64,000 bases of DNA from Jejuia sp040720935 (GCF_040720935.1 NZ_JBFDAE010000012.1:62001-126000); one strand, 5' to 3'; shown: positions 44,361-53,372, numbered from the stretch's first letter. The notes: generated by a model from the letters alone, not told the origin. Made by a program: numbers and translations.

Positions 44361-46025
44361 ATGGAAAACAAACAAATGACCCCTTGGCAACGTTTAGTAG
44401 GCTTGCTTCAATTGGAAAAAAGAGATATCCTCCAAATTTTTTATTATGCTATTTTTGCCGGTATTGTGGCACTATCACTACCCTTAGGAATTCAAGCCAT
44501 TATCAATTTAATTCAAGGCGCACAAATCTCAACATCATGGGTAGTTTTGGTCGTTATAGTGACTTTGGGTGTTGCATTTTCGGGTGCACTACAATTGATG
44601 CAATTAAGAATTATTGAAACCATTCAGCAACGTATTTTCACAAGGTCTTCTTTTGAATTGGCATACCGATTTCCGAAGATAAAAATGGCGGAATTACGCA
44701 ACTATTACCCGCCAGAATTAGCAAATCGCTTTTTTGACACGCTAACCATTCAAAAGAGTTTATCTAAAATTTTAATTGATGTGCCAACGGCAGTTTTACA
44801 GATTTTATTTGCCTTAATTCTTCTGTCGTTTTACCATCCGTTCTTTATCATTTTTGGATTACTGCTCCTGATGTTAATATTTGTGGTTTTCAAATTTACA
44901 GCTATTAAAGGCCTTGAAACCAGCTTAAAAGAATCTAAAAACAAATACAAAGTAGCCCATTGGATTCAGGAAATTGCGCGTTCAGTAATTAGCTTCAAAT
45001 TATCTGGTAGTACTAGTTTAGGGATCAACAAAAACGACGATTTGGTAAGCGATTATTTAAAAGCGAGAGAAAGTCACTTTAAGGTTTTAATGATTCAGTT
45101 TATTCAAATGATAAGTTTTAAAGTTATTGTAACCGCAAGTTTATTATTAATTGGTGGTGCTTTGGTTTTAAACCAAGAAATGAATATTGGGCAATTTGTT
45201 GCTGCTGAAATCATCATATTATTAGTAATTGCTTCAGTTGAAAAACTAATTTTAGGTTTAGAATCGTTTTACGACACGTTGACTTCTCTAGAAAAAATAG
45301 GTCAAATAGTTGATAAAGATTTAGAAAGTCAAACAGGCGAGTCGCCCCAGTTCTCAAAAGGTATAAACATTGAATTGGAAAATGTGACTTATGAGGTTGA
45401 TAATAGAGATAAACATATTCTAAAAAATATCTCACTAAAAATAAACTCGAAAAGCAGACTATTAATCCAAGGAGAAAGTGGTTCTGGAAAATCTACTTTA
45501 CTCCGTTTAATCTCAGGAGTTATGGAAGCCACATCTGGTCATGTTTACGTAAACGATATGTCTATCAGTAGTTTACACTTAAACTTTTACAGATCGCAAT
45601 TAGGTTTATCTTTATCGGACGAAAATCCTTTTGAAGGGACCATTAGAGAGAATCTAACATTTGGTAATTCTAATATTTCTGATGAAAAAATCTATGAAAT
45701 CCTTGATATTGTCGGACTCAAATCGTTTTTAAAAGAACAACCTGACGGATTAAACACGGTGCTGAATCCAGATGGGAGACAAATGTCTTACTCATTGTCC
45801 AAAAAAATTGTTTTGGCCCGTGCCATTTTAAAAGCACCTAAAGTTTTAATTCTTGAAGACGCATTAGATCGTTTTAATAGATCGGAAACAAAAGAGATTG
45901 TAGATTATCTATCTCATGAAGACAGACCTTGGGCACTCGTTGTTGTTAGTTTTAGCTCTGTTTGGACAGATAGATGCAACGAAATTATCACGCTTGAAAA
46001 AGGCAGAATAAAATCTAAAAACTAA
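44361..46025 (+). CDS. ABC transporter (fused permease-ATPase) with degenerate nucleotide-binding domain
   Basis: The 554-residue protein has a six-helix ABC exporter membrane domain (about 20-310) and an ATPase domain (about 335-554). Walker A GESGSGKSTLLRL near 370-382 is intact. Other ATPase motifs are not: the signature LSGGQ is replaced by SYSLSKK, Walker B ends ILED in place of ILDE, the H-loop His is Ser (VVVSFSS), and the Q-loop reads LSLSDEN. It may hydrolyse ATP poorly or act in a non-standard way. It is followed by HlyD- and TolC-type genes, giving a tripartite type I secretion or efflux system with unknown cargo. Confidence 0.87.
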   Translation: MENKQMTPWQRLVGLLQLEKRDILQIFYYAIFAGIVALSLPLGIQAIINLIQGAQISTSWVVLVVIVTLGVAFSGALQLMQLRIIETIQQRIFTRSSFELAYRFPKIKMAELRNYYPPELANRFFDTLTIQKSLSKILIDVPTAVLQILFALILLSFYHPFFIIFGLLLLMLIFVVFKFTAIKGLETSLKESKNKYKVAHWIQEIARSVISFKLSGSTSLGINKNDDLVSDYLKARESHFKVLMIQFIQMISFKVIVTASLLLIGGALVLNQEMNIGQFVAAEIIILLVIASVEKLILGLESFYDTLTSLEKIGQIVDKDLESQTGESPQFSKGINIELENVTYEVDNRDKHILKNISLKINSKSRLLIQGESGSGKSTLLRLISGVMEATSGHVYVNDMSISSLHLNFYRSQLGLSLSDENPFEGTIRENLTFGNSNISDEKIYEILDIVGLKSFLKEQPDGLNTVLNPDGRQMSYSLSKKIVLARAILKAPKVLILEDALDRFNRSETKEIVDYLSHEDRPWALVVVSFSSVWTDRCNEIITLEKGRIKSKN

Positions 46026-46028
46026 GCT

Positions 46029-47387
46029 ATGCTCAATATATCCCATAACCAATTGAACAAAAAAATAGACTTAGCGGAATATAAGTCTGGAAAAAATATC
46101 ATGAATATTAGGTACTACCAATACTTCAATAAGTTTTTGCTGGCTGCCGCTATTATTGGCTTTATCGTGTTGTTTTTACCTTGGACACAAAACATTACAG
46201 GCCAAGGCATTGTTACCACTTTAAAACCTAATCAACGTCCGCAACACATTCAATCTCAGATACCAGGGCGTATTGAAGCGTGGTATGTACAAGAAGGCGA
46301 TTATGTAAAAGCTGGCGATACTATTTTAAGAATTTCTGAAGTAAAAAGTGATTATTTTGATGATAAACTGGTTGAAAGAACCAATGAGCAAATTCAGGCA
46401 AAAACATCATCGGTTACCGCTTATGAAGCTAAGGTAAGCGCTTTAAACAGACAGATTTCTGCTTTACGAAACGAGCAAAAATTAAAGTTAGAGCAAACCA
46501 GAAACAAACTCATGCAATCGCGCTTAAAAGTAAAAAGTGACAGTATTGATTTGGAAGCTGCAAAAACGAATTCAAAAATTGCCGAAACACAGTTTAATCG
46601 TATTCAAACCTTACAGGAAGAGGGTTTAAAAGCGGTAAAAGATGTTGAAGAAAAACGCTTAAAACTGCAAGAAACCCAGGCTAAATTGATTTCACAAGAA
46701 AACAAATATTTAATGAGTCAGAATGAGGTTGTAAATGCACAATTGGAATTATCAAGAACCAATGCTGTTTTTACAGATAAAATTTCAAAAGCGCAAAGCG
46801 ATATGTTTACCGCACAATCTAGCGGTTTTGATACCAAAGCTCAAGTCTCGAAACTAGAAAATGCATCTACAAACTATAAACGTCGTAGTGATTTGCTATA
46901 TGTTACTGCACCTCAAAGTGGTTATATCAACAAAGTTTTAACAGGAGGCATTGGTGTCACTTTTAAAGAAGGTGCAGAGTTAGTAGGTATTATGCCAGCA
47001 CAATACGATTTGGCTGTTGAAACTTTTGTAAGACCAATAGATTTACCATTACTTCATAAAGGCGAAAAAGTACGTGTACAATTTGATGGATGGCCTGCCA
47101 TTGTATTTAGCGGATGGCCAAATGTATCTTACGGAACTTATGGTGCAAAAGTAGTTGCCATTGAGCGTTTTATAAGTGATAATGGAAAGTACAGAGTATT
47201 ACTAGCACCTGACGAGACTGACCATGAATGGCCAGAAGCCATTCGTGTAGGTTCCGGCGCAAAAACCATTGCATTATTAGAAGATGTACCAATTTGGTTT
47301 GAACTATGGCGACAAATTAACAGCTTCCCCCCTAACTATTATCAACCCAAAGGGAGTAAAACGGCATCTAAAAAAGATAAAAAATGA
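46029..47387 (+). CDS. HlyD-family periplasmic adaptor
   Basis: The 452-residue membrane fusion protein has one N-terminal transmembrane helix (about 34-56), a biotinyl-lipoyl half (IPGRIEAWYVQEGDYVKAGDTIL near 77-99, in two pieces), a long coiled coil (about 110-280) and the second lipoyl half with VTAPQSGYINKVLTGGIG near 295-312. It bridges the inner-membrane ABC protein and the TolC channel. It starts 3 bp after the ABC stop and overlaps tolC by 4 bp. Confidence 0.9.
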   Translation: MLNISHNQLNKKIDLAEYKSGKNIMNIRYYQYFNKFLLAAAIIGFIVLFLPWTQNITGQGIVTTLKPNQRPQHIQSQIPGRIEAWYVQEGDYVKAGDTILRISEVKSDYFDDKLVERTNEQIQAKTSSVTAYEAKVSALNRQISALRNEQKLKLEQTRNKLMQSRLKVKSDSIDLEAAKTNSKIAETQFNRIQTLQEEGLKAVKDVEEKRLKLQETQAKLISQENKYLMSQNEVVNAQLELSRTNAVFTDKISKAQSDMFTAQSSGFDTKAQVSKLENASTNYKRRSDLLYVTAPQSGYINKVLTGGIGVTFKEGAELVGIMPAQYDLAVETFVRPIDLPLLHKGEKVRVQFDGWPAIVFSGWPNVSYGTYGAKVVAIERFISDNGKYRVLLAPDETDHEWPEAIRVGSGAKTIALLEDVPIWFELWRQINSFPPNYYQPKGSKTASKKDKK

Positions 47388-48787
47388 GAGTCATCTTAGT
47401 AAGTATAGCACTGCTTTTTACTGGCTTGATTTCAGCACAAGACACTACTTCGGTAATTTCATTGTCTGAATATTTAGGCTATGTCAAATCATTTCATCCT
47501 ATCGTAAAGCAAGCCAATTTGGTAATCAACGAAAGTGAAGCAAAGTTGATGAAAGCTCGTGGTGCTTTCGACCCTAAATTAGAAGTAGATTACAACAGAA
47601 AGAAATTTAAAAACACCGAATATTACGACAGATTAAATGCGTCCTTTAAAATCCCGACGTGGTTTGGTGTAGAATTAAAAGGAAACTTTGAAGAAAACAC
47701 AGGCGATTTTTTAAACCCACAAGCTTTTGTTCCCGAAGATGGTTTATATAGCGCAGGTGTTTCCGTACCTGTGGCTCGTGGATTATTGACCAACAAGCGT
47801 ATGGCAATGTTAAGGCAATCTAGATTATACGTAAAACAAGCCCAAACAGACAGACAGTTATTGATTAATAACATTTTATATGAAGCCACAGTAAGCTATT
47901 TTAATTGGCTAAAAACCTATAACGAAAAACGTGTTTACGAAGATTTTTTAAACAATGCAGAAATGCGATTTAATGGTATCAAGAAAAGTTTTGAAGTTGG
48001 CGATAAACCTGCTATTGACACACTTGAAGCTCGAATAGCCTTAAATAACAGAAAACTGAATTTAGAGAAATCTAGAATTAAATTTGTAAAATCGTCTTTG
48101 GAATTATCAAACTATTTGTGGTTAAATGACAACACACCTATTGAAATAAAAGAGGGGATTATTCCTGATGTAAATACCTTTGAAACTATTGATGTAACCT
48201 TAAACACATCGGGTTTGGATATTGAAAGTTTTGATATTGAAAGCCACCCGAAACTACAATCTTTAGATTATAAATTTCAAAGTTTGAATGTTGAAAAACG
48301 ATTGAAGCTAAATAATTTACTACCGCAAATAGATTTGCAATACAACTTTTTATCGCAAACACCAGAAGTAGCAAGATCGTTTAGTACTTCGGCATATAAA
48401 AGTGGTGTAAATGTTAGTTTTCCGTTGTTTTTAAGAAAGGAACGTGGCGATTTAAAATTGGCAAAAATCAAATTGCAAGACACTAAATTTGATATTCAAA
48501 ATACCAGAGTGAGTCTTAAAAATAAAATTGATGCGATTAATCAAGAATTAGATTCTTATGTGCTTCAGAATGGCTATACTGAAACCATTGTAAGCGATTA
48601 TGCTACCATGCTTTCTGCGGAAGAACGTAAATTCTTTTTGGGCGAAAGTTCTTTGTTTTTAGTCAACTCTAGAGAATCAAAATTAATAGATGCGAAGCTG
48701 AAAGCTATTGATATTGAAAATAGTTTCTTTAAAACTAAGGCTAATTTGTTTAATGTTTTAGCGCTTTCTGAGGTTGAGATGAACTAG
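47384..48787 (+). CDS. TolC-family outer membrane channel
   Basis: The 467-residue protein has a signal peptide (residues 1-18, ending LISAQ), then two helical repeats of the outer-membrane efflux type (SLSEYLGYVKSFHPIVKQANLVI near 26-48 and the second near 270-300). It starts with an ATGA overlap with the HlyD gene and completes the tetR-ABC-HlyD-TolC operon. The cargo is unknown. Confidence 0.9.
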   Translation: MRVILVSIALLFTGLISAQDTTSVISLSEYLGYVKSFHPIVKQANLVINESEAKLMKARGAFDPKLEVDYNRKKFKNTEYYDRLNASFKIPTWFGVELKGNFEENTGDFLNPQAFVPEDGLYSAGVSVPVARGLLTNKRMAMLRQSRLYVKQAQTDRQLLINNILYEATVSYFNWLKTYNEKRVYEDFLNNAEMRFNGIKKSFEVGDKPAIDTLEARIALNNRKLNLEKSRIKFVKSSLELSNYLWLNDNTPIEIKEGIIPDVNTFETIDVTLNTSGLDIESFDIESHPKLQSLDYKFQSLNVEKRLKLNNLLPQIDLQYNFLSQTPEVARSFSTSAYKSGVNVSFPLFLRKERGDLKLAKIKLQDTKFDIQNTRVSLKNKIDAINQELDSYVLQNGYTETIVSDYATMLSAEERKFFLGESSLFLVNSRESKLIDAKLKAIDIENSFFKTKANLFNVLALSEVEMN

Positions 48788-49098
48788 ATGGTTTATTCCT
48801 GCGAGATTTCAAAAATCTTGTAAGCATATTTTGTCTCATTTTGATCCCTTCAGGTCAAACTTAGACCTAGCAGGATTACAACAATTATCATTTAAATACA
48901 TTGGTATTATCAGTTGCAAATTTGTAATATCGATTTAGTTTACTGCTTGATTTTATAAAAAATTTCGGCTACCTTCGTTCCTGTCTGCCGGCTAGCAGAT
49001 AATATTGGATATAAAACACCTGTGCCGAACTTGTTTCAGTATTACAACGATTTTATATTCGTAAAAACATTGTGTGCAATTAAAGCAAACGAGCATCA
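48788..49098. other. Intergenic region with hairpin repeats
   Basis: The 311-bp gap holds no gene. It has an imperfect hairpin CTGCGAGATTTCAAAAATCT (about 48799-48818), a second one with AGGTC and GACCT arms (about 48850-48867), and CTGTCTGCCGGCTAGCAGA (about 48982-49000). These are of the short palindrome types scattered through the window. Confidence 0.55.
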
Positions 49099-49920
49099 AT
49101 GAAAAACCTAGTAATATTTGGAATTTTATTATTCTCAATGACTCTTTTTGGACAAGAGAAACTTGACCCTGATAAATATTATGCGGAATCCAAAACTGTA
49201 TTTATCAAATCAAAAATTTATGGAAAACAAAGGGAATTGCAACTATTTATCCCTGACGAATATGTTTGGGAAAAAGATAAAAATTTCAAAGCCCTATATC
49301 TTTTCGACGCTCAAAACACACGGATTTTTAACTTCATAAGCGGAAATGTTCAGCTTCTATCAATGACCATGATAGAACCAGTAATAATCGTAGGAGTAGT
49401 AACAGAAGACAGGTGGGATGAATTTTTACCACCCAACAATCACGAAGAAACATTGGACAGATATAAACCACCAATGGGTCATGCGAACAAATTAATTGAG
49501 CATATTCAAACAGAGATAGAACCCTATTTAAAAAAGAATTATCGAGTTGAAGATTATAGGTTGGCAATCGGTCATTCTTTGGCAGCAACCTTTGTAACCT
49601 ATGCCTCGATGAAAACGGATAATCTATTCGACTACAGCATACTTTTAAGTCCAAACTATAACTACGACAAAAAACAATTCGTGGACAGATTTAAAAAGTT
49701 TGTAAACACAGAGTTGCCAAAGAAAAAGGAATTTTACTTCGCGAATGGATTTGGCGACAATTACGAAAAGGAATTTGATGGACCTTTAAAAGAAGTTATC
49801 AAAATTTTAGAGAATAGCGACAACAAAAACATAAGTTGGAAATACAAAAAATTGGACATAAATAATCATGGACTAATTTGGTTGGGAGTATATAATGGAC
49901 TTCTGAACTGGAGAAAATAA
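49099..49920 (+). CDS. Exported alpha/beta-hydrolase (esterase D/IroE-like)
   Basis: The 273-residue protein has a signal peptide (ending LFGQE near 19) and an esterase-type alpha/beta-hydrolase fold: LQLFIPDEYVW, ALYLFDAQNTRIF, and the nucleophile elbow LAIGHSLAATFV (Ser near 160), with a late NNHGLIW that may supply the His. It belongs to the putative esterase family that includes siderophore and feruloyl esterases; the substrate is unknown. It stands alone between repeat-rich gaps. Confidence 0.85.
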   Translation: MKNLVIFGILLFSMTLFGQEKLDPDKYYAESKTVFIKSKIYGKQRELQLFIPDEYVWEKDKNFKALYLFDAQNTRIFNFISGNVQLLSMTMIEPVIIVGVVTEDRWDEFLPPNNHEETLDRYKPPMGHANKLIEHIQTEIEPYLKKNYRVEDYRLAIGHSLAATFVTYASMKTDNLFDYSILLSPNYNYDKKQFVDRFKKFVNTELPKKKEFYFANGFGDNYEKEFDGPLKEVIKILENSDNKNISWKYKKLDINNHGLIWLGVYNGLLNWRK

Positions 49921-49950
49921 CTGCTCATAACACAACCATTGTGGAACACC

Positions 49951-50090
49951 GCTAGTGCTCGTTTGTAACGAATACCGTATTGAGTAAGTTTAAATAACAT
50001 ACTATTTGAATTAAGTTTATAATAGGCTATATTCAGAAACAATTAGCTTAAAACATAATTTATGGGTACTCGTTACAAACGAGTACTAGC
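49951..50090. repeat. Inverted pair of REP-like repeats
   Basis: The left arm GCTAGTGCTCGTTTGTAACG (49951-49976 in full) and the right arm CGTTACAAACGAGTACTAGC (50064-50090 in full) match over 26 bp with two mismatches, separated by about 87 bp of AT-rich DNA. The size and paired arrangement resemble REP/BIME-type elements moved by Y1 transposases of the RAYT class; no such transposase is in the window. Confidence 0.75.
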
Positions 50091-50199
50091 AATCTAAAAC
50101 TATATTAAAAAAAGTAAACATTTATTATATAGAATTTTAAGATGAAAAACCTCCGCAAGTAAAAAATAAATTTTCAGCTATAACAGAACTTAGCAAACA

Positions 50200-50356
50200 A
50201 GCGCGTTAGGGATAGTAGCGGCATCCTTTTTAAAACTATAGAAGTTACAACTTTTGTGTAGAACTAATAATTATGAGATAGCCACGTCCTTCGTCCTCGC
50301 TATGACGTTTTAAAAAGATATAGCGAATAGCCCGACCCGGAGGGGAACGCCCAAAT
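50200..50356 (+). repeat. Dispersed modular intergenic element, copy 5
   Basis: The 5' module GCGCGTTAGGGATAGTAGCGG is followed by CATCC and a T-run, the 3' module is an A-run, GATATAGCGAATAGCCCGAC and GAGGGGAACGCCC. Its arm tip holds a repeat ending CCTCGCTATGACG, the family also found in copy 1 and inside purL. Confidence 0.75.
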
Positions 50357-50378
50357 TAAAATTATACTTATATATATA

Positions 50379-50409
50379 TTGTGTGGGTTTGTTTATACTA
50401 TTATCTTTG
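50379..50409 (+). promoter_or_regulatory. thrS promoter
   Basis: TATCTTTG at 50402-50409 matches the TAnnTTTG -7 element, with a TTG at 50379-50381 about 20 bp upstream as a -33 element. The leader would be only about 15-20 nt long before ATG 50432. Confidence 0.6.
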
Positions 50410-50431
50410 CTGATGATTTTAATTTGATTTG

Positions 50432-52366
50432 ATGATAGATATTACTTTGCCCGATGGAACCGTGAAGACGTTTGAGGAAAACGTTACACCTATGGATGTT
50501 GCGAAAAGCATTAGTGAAGGTTTTGCTAGAAATGTAATTTCGGCTAGTTTTAATGGTACCACTGTTGAAACCGTAACACCTTTGACCACTGATGGCGCGT
50601 TGGTTTTATATACTTGGAGAGATGATGATGGCAAGAAGGCTTTTTGGCATTCTTCAGCGCATGTTTTGGCCCAGGCTATTGAGGAATTGTATCCACAGGC
50701 TAAATTGACTATTGGTCCTGCAATTGAAAACGGGTTTTACTATGATGTAGATTTTGGTGAGGTCGCTGTTTCTGAAAAGGATTTTAAGGCTATTGAAACT
50801 AAAATGCTGGAGATTGCTCGTGGGAAACATGATTTTAGTTTGAGAGCGGTTTCTAAAGCTGACGCATTGTCATTATATAAGGACAATGAATTTAAGACTG
50901 AATTGATTGAAAATTTAGAGGATGGCACTATTACGTTTTGTGACCATTCTACGTTTACTGATTTGTGCCGTGGTGGACATATTCCAAATACGGGGATTAT
51001 TAAGGCCGTAAAGGTGTTGAGCGTTGCCGGTGCTTATTGGCGCGGTGACGAGCATAAACCTCAGTTGACCCGTGTTTATGGGATTTCTTTTCCGAAACAA
51101 AAGGAGCTTACCGAGTATCTGGAAATGCTTGAGGAGGCTAAAAAGCGTGACCATAGAAAATTGGGTAAGGAATTGGAGTTGTTTACGTTTTCCCAAAAAG
51201 TGGGACAGGGCTTGCCTTTATGGTTGCCTAAAGGCGCGGCTTTACGCGAGCGTTTGGAAAACTTCTTGAAAGCTGCCCAGAAAAAGGCGGGGTATGAAAT
51301 GGTAATTACGCCACATATTGGACAGAAAGAACTTTATGTAACTTCTGGACATTATGCCAAGTATGGTGAAGATAGCTTTCAACCCATAAAAACGCCTAAA
51401 GAAGATGAGGAATTTTTATTGAAACCCATGAATTGTCCACACCATTGTGAAATTTACAAAAGTGCACAATGGAGCTATAAGGATTTACCGAAGCGTTATG
51501 CCGAATTTGGTACTGTATATCGCTATGAACAAAGTGGGGAATTACATGGTTTAACCCGTGTGAGAGGTTTTACTCAAGATGATGCGCATTTGTTCTGTAT
51601 GCCAGAACAGTTGGACAAAGAGTTTAAAGATGTTATTGATCTTGTGCTATATGTGTTTGGTTCTTTAGGTTTTGAGAATTTTACGGCTCAGGTTTCTGTA
51701 AGAGATCCTGAAAATCCCGACAAATATATTGGAGATGTGGCTAATTGGGAAAAAGCGGAACAAGCGATAATTAATGCTGCTGAAGAAAAAGGTTTGGATT
51801 ATGTGATTGAAACTGGTGAGGCCGCTTTTTATGGTCCGAAGTTGGATTTTATGGTTAAAGATGCTTTAGGCAGAAAGTGGCAATTGGGAACCATACAGGT
51901 AGATTACACCTTACCAGAGCGTTTTGATTTGACCTATAAAGGTAGTGATAACGAGCTCCACCGCCCTATTATGATCCACCGTGCACCGTTTGGTAGCATG
52001 GAGCGTTTTGTGGCATTATTATTGGAACATACTGGAGGAAACTTCCCTATTTGGTTGATGCCAATTCAAGTAAAAATATTATCTCTTAGTGAGAAATATG
52101 AAATATATTCTGAAAAAGTTTTAAATTTGCTTGAAAATGACGAAATTCGCGCCCTTGCAGATCATAGAAGTGAAACCATTGGAAAGAAAATAAGGGAAGC
52201 AGAAATGCAGAAACACCCTTATATGCTGATAATTGGTGAGCAAGAGGAGAAGGAAAACAAGATTACTGTGCGCAAGCACGGAGGCGAAGATTTAGGGATG
52301 ATATCCATTGAAGACTTCGTTAACATTATAAAAGAGGACATTAGTAAAACGTTAAAATCGTTTTAA
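50432..52366 (+). CDS. thrS: Threonyl-tRNA synthetase
   Basis: ThrRS (644 residues) has an N-terminal TGS domain (1-60), the second additional domain with HSSAHVLAQAIEELYP near 73-88, the class II catalytic core with the zinc-binding MNCPHHCEIYKS near 331-342, motif 2 RVRGFTQDDAHLFC near 371-384 and motif 3 HRAPFGSMERF, and a C-terminal anticodon-binding domain. The start is ATG 50432; the TTG one codon before is ignored. It heads thrS-infC-rpmI-rplT, a conserved bacterial order. Confidence 0.97.
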   Translation: MIDITLPDGTVKTFEENVTPMDVAKSISEGFARNVISASFNGTTVETVTPLTTDGALVLYTWRDDDGKKAFWHSSAHVLAQAIEELYPQAKLTIGPAIENGFYYDVDFGEVAVSEKDFKAIETKMLEIARGKHDFSLRAVSKADALSLYKDNEFKTELIENLEDGTITFCDHSTFTDLCRGGHIPNTGIIKAVKVLSVAGAYWRGDEHKPQLTRVYGISFPKQKELTEYLEMLEEAKKRDHRKLGKELELFTFSQKVGQGLPLWLPKGAALRERLENFLKAAQKKAGYEMVITPHIGQKELYVTSGHYAKYGEDSFQPIKTPKEDEEFLLKPMNCPHHCEIYKSAQWSYKDLPKRYAEFGTVYRYEQSGELHGLTRVRGFTQDDAHLFCMPEQLDKEFKDVIDLVLYVFGSLGFENFTAQVSVRDPENPDKYIGDVANWEKAEQAIINAAEEKGLDYVIETGEAAFYGPKLDFMVKDALGRKWQLGTIQVDYTLPERFDLTYKGSDNELHRPIMIHRAPFGSMERFVALLLEHTGGNFPIWLMPIQVKILSLSEKYEIYSEKVLNLLENDEIRALADHRSETIGKKIREAEMQKHPYMLIIGEQEEKENKITVRKHGGEDLGMISIEDFVNIIKEDISKTLKSF

Positions 52367-52397
52367 AATAAAAAGTTTAATTAAAAAATAGATAGCC

Positions 52398-52946
52398 ATA
52401 GCAATTAGAAGAAGAAGGCAACCCAATAGAAGGGTTGTACAAGAGGACAAGCACAAGATTAACTCTAAGATTACAGCACAAAAATTACGTCTTGTTGGAG
52501 ATAACGTAGAAATTGGTATTTATACCAAGGGCGACGCTATGAGAATAGCTGACGAACAAGGCTTGGACCTTGTAGAGATTTCGCCTAATGCCGAACCTCC
52601 TGTTTGTAAGGTTATGGATTATAAAAAGTTTCTTTACGAACAAAAGAAACGAGACAAAGCTTTAAAATCGAAAGCGACTAAAGTTATTGTTAAAGAAATT
52701 CGTTTTGGACCTCAAACAGATGACCATGATTACGAGTTTAAAAAGAAACATGCTGAAAAGTTCTTAAAAGAAGGTGCTAAATTAAAAGCATTTGTGTTTT
52801 TTAAAGGACGTTCGATCATCTTCAAGGAGCAAGGACAGATTTTATTATTACGTCTGGCTCAAGATTTAGAGGAACTAGGTAAAGTAGAACAAATGCCTAG
52901 ACTTGAAGGAAAAAGAATGACCATGTTTATTACGCCAAGGAAGTAA
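52398..52946 (+). CDS. infC: Translation initiation factor IF-3, non-AUG start
   Basis: IF-3 (about 182 residues) has the N-terminal domain AIRRRRQPNRRVVQEDKHKI (followed by NSKITAQKLRLVGDN), then the linker and C-terminal domain with KEIRFGPQTDDHDYEFKKKH. The conserved N-terminal half lies upstream of the first ATG (52539), and an in-frame TAG at 52389-52391 leaves only ATA (52392, 52398) or ATT (52404) as starts. This fits the known use of AUU in infC of E. coli for self-regulation by IF-3. It follows thrS by 31 bp. Confidence 0.95.
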   Translation: MAIRRRRQPNRRVVQEDKHKINSKITAQKLRLVGDNVEIGIYTKGDAMRIADEQGLDLVEISPNAEPPVCKVMDYKKFLYEQKKRDKALKSKATKVIVKEIRFGPQTDDHDYEFKKKHAEKFLKEGAKLKAFVFFKGRSIIFKEQGQILLLRLAQDLEELGKVEQMPRLEGKRMTMFITPRK

Positions 52947-52970
52947 TTAAACATATAGTAAACATAAAGA

Positions 52971-53023
52971 TTGATTCTGAAAAAACCTTTCGACTGCGCT
53001 CAAGGTTACAATTTTAGAATCAA
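52971..53023 (+). repeat. Hairpin with inserted repeat between infC and rpmI
   Basis: TTGATTCTGAAAA and TTTTAGAATCAA form the outer stem, and an inner pair AACCTT/AAGGTT encloses CGACTGCGCTC, a sequence typical of a common flavobacterial short repeat. It may be an attenuator or only a repeat that settled in a hairpin. Confidence 0.6.
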
Positions 53024-53070
53024 ATATATAAAAGCAATTAAGCGCAATAATTAAAACCTAGGAAAAGAAA

Positions 53071-53268
53071 ATGCCTAAAATGAAAACAAAATCTAGTGCC
53101 AAAAAACGCTTTAAGCTAACAGGTACTGGTAAGATTAAAAGAAAGCACGCTTTTAAGAGTCACATCTTAACAAAGAAGTCTAAAAAGCGTAAGCTTAAAT
53201 TAACTCATGATGGTTTAGTACATAAAGCAGATGAGGACAATATTAAAACCATGTTACGTTTAAAGTAA
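53071..53268 (+). CDS. rpmI: 50S ribosomal protein bL35
   Basis: The 65-residue, very basic protein begins MPKMKTKSSAKKRFKLTGTG, the invariant bL35 start, and continues KIKRKHAFKSHILTKKSKKR. It lies in the standard infC-rpmI-rplT order. A hairpin with an inserted repeat precedes it in the spacer. Confidence 0.97.
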   Translation: MPKMKTKSSAKKRFKLTGTGKIKRKHAFKSHILTKKSKKRKLKLTHDGLVHKADEDNIKTMLRLK

Positions 53269-53308
53269 CAGAAGTTTTAATCGGTTAAAAACAATTTATA
53301 AACCCTGG

Positions 53309-53354
53309 AGCGTGGCCATTAAAAAGATTCTGAAACAAGTTCAGAACGCCCGCT
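53309..53354 (+). promoter_or_regulatory. Nested RNA hairpin in the rpmI-rplT spacer
   Basis: TTCTGAA and TTCAGAA (53328-53346) form an inner stem with a 5-nt loop. AGCG-U-GGC (53309-53316) pairs with GCCCGCT (53348-53354) with one bulged base to close it. The structure ends 19 bp before the rplT ATG and could be a binding site for self-regulation by bL20, which is known to bind its own operon mRNA in other bacteria. The role here is inferred. Confidence 0.5.
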
Positions 53355-53372
53355 ACAAAACACATTAAAATT

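Larger units (their letters stand above)
49921..50431. other. Repeat-rich gap before thrS
   Basis: No gene was seen in 511 bp. It holds an inverted pair of REP-like repeats (49951-49976 and 50064-50090), a full dispersed element (50200-50356) and the thrS promoter (50379-50409). Confidence 0.65.
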
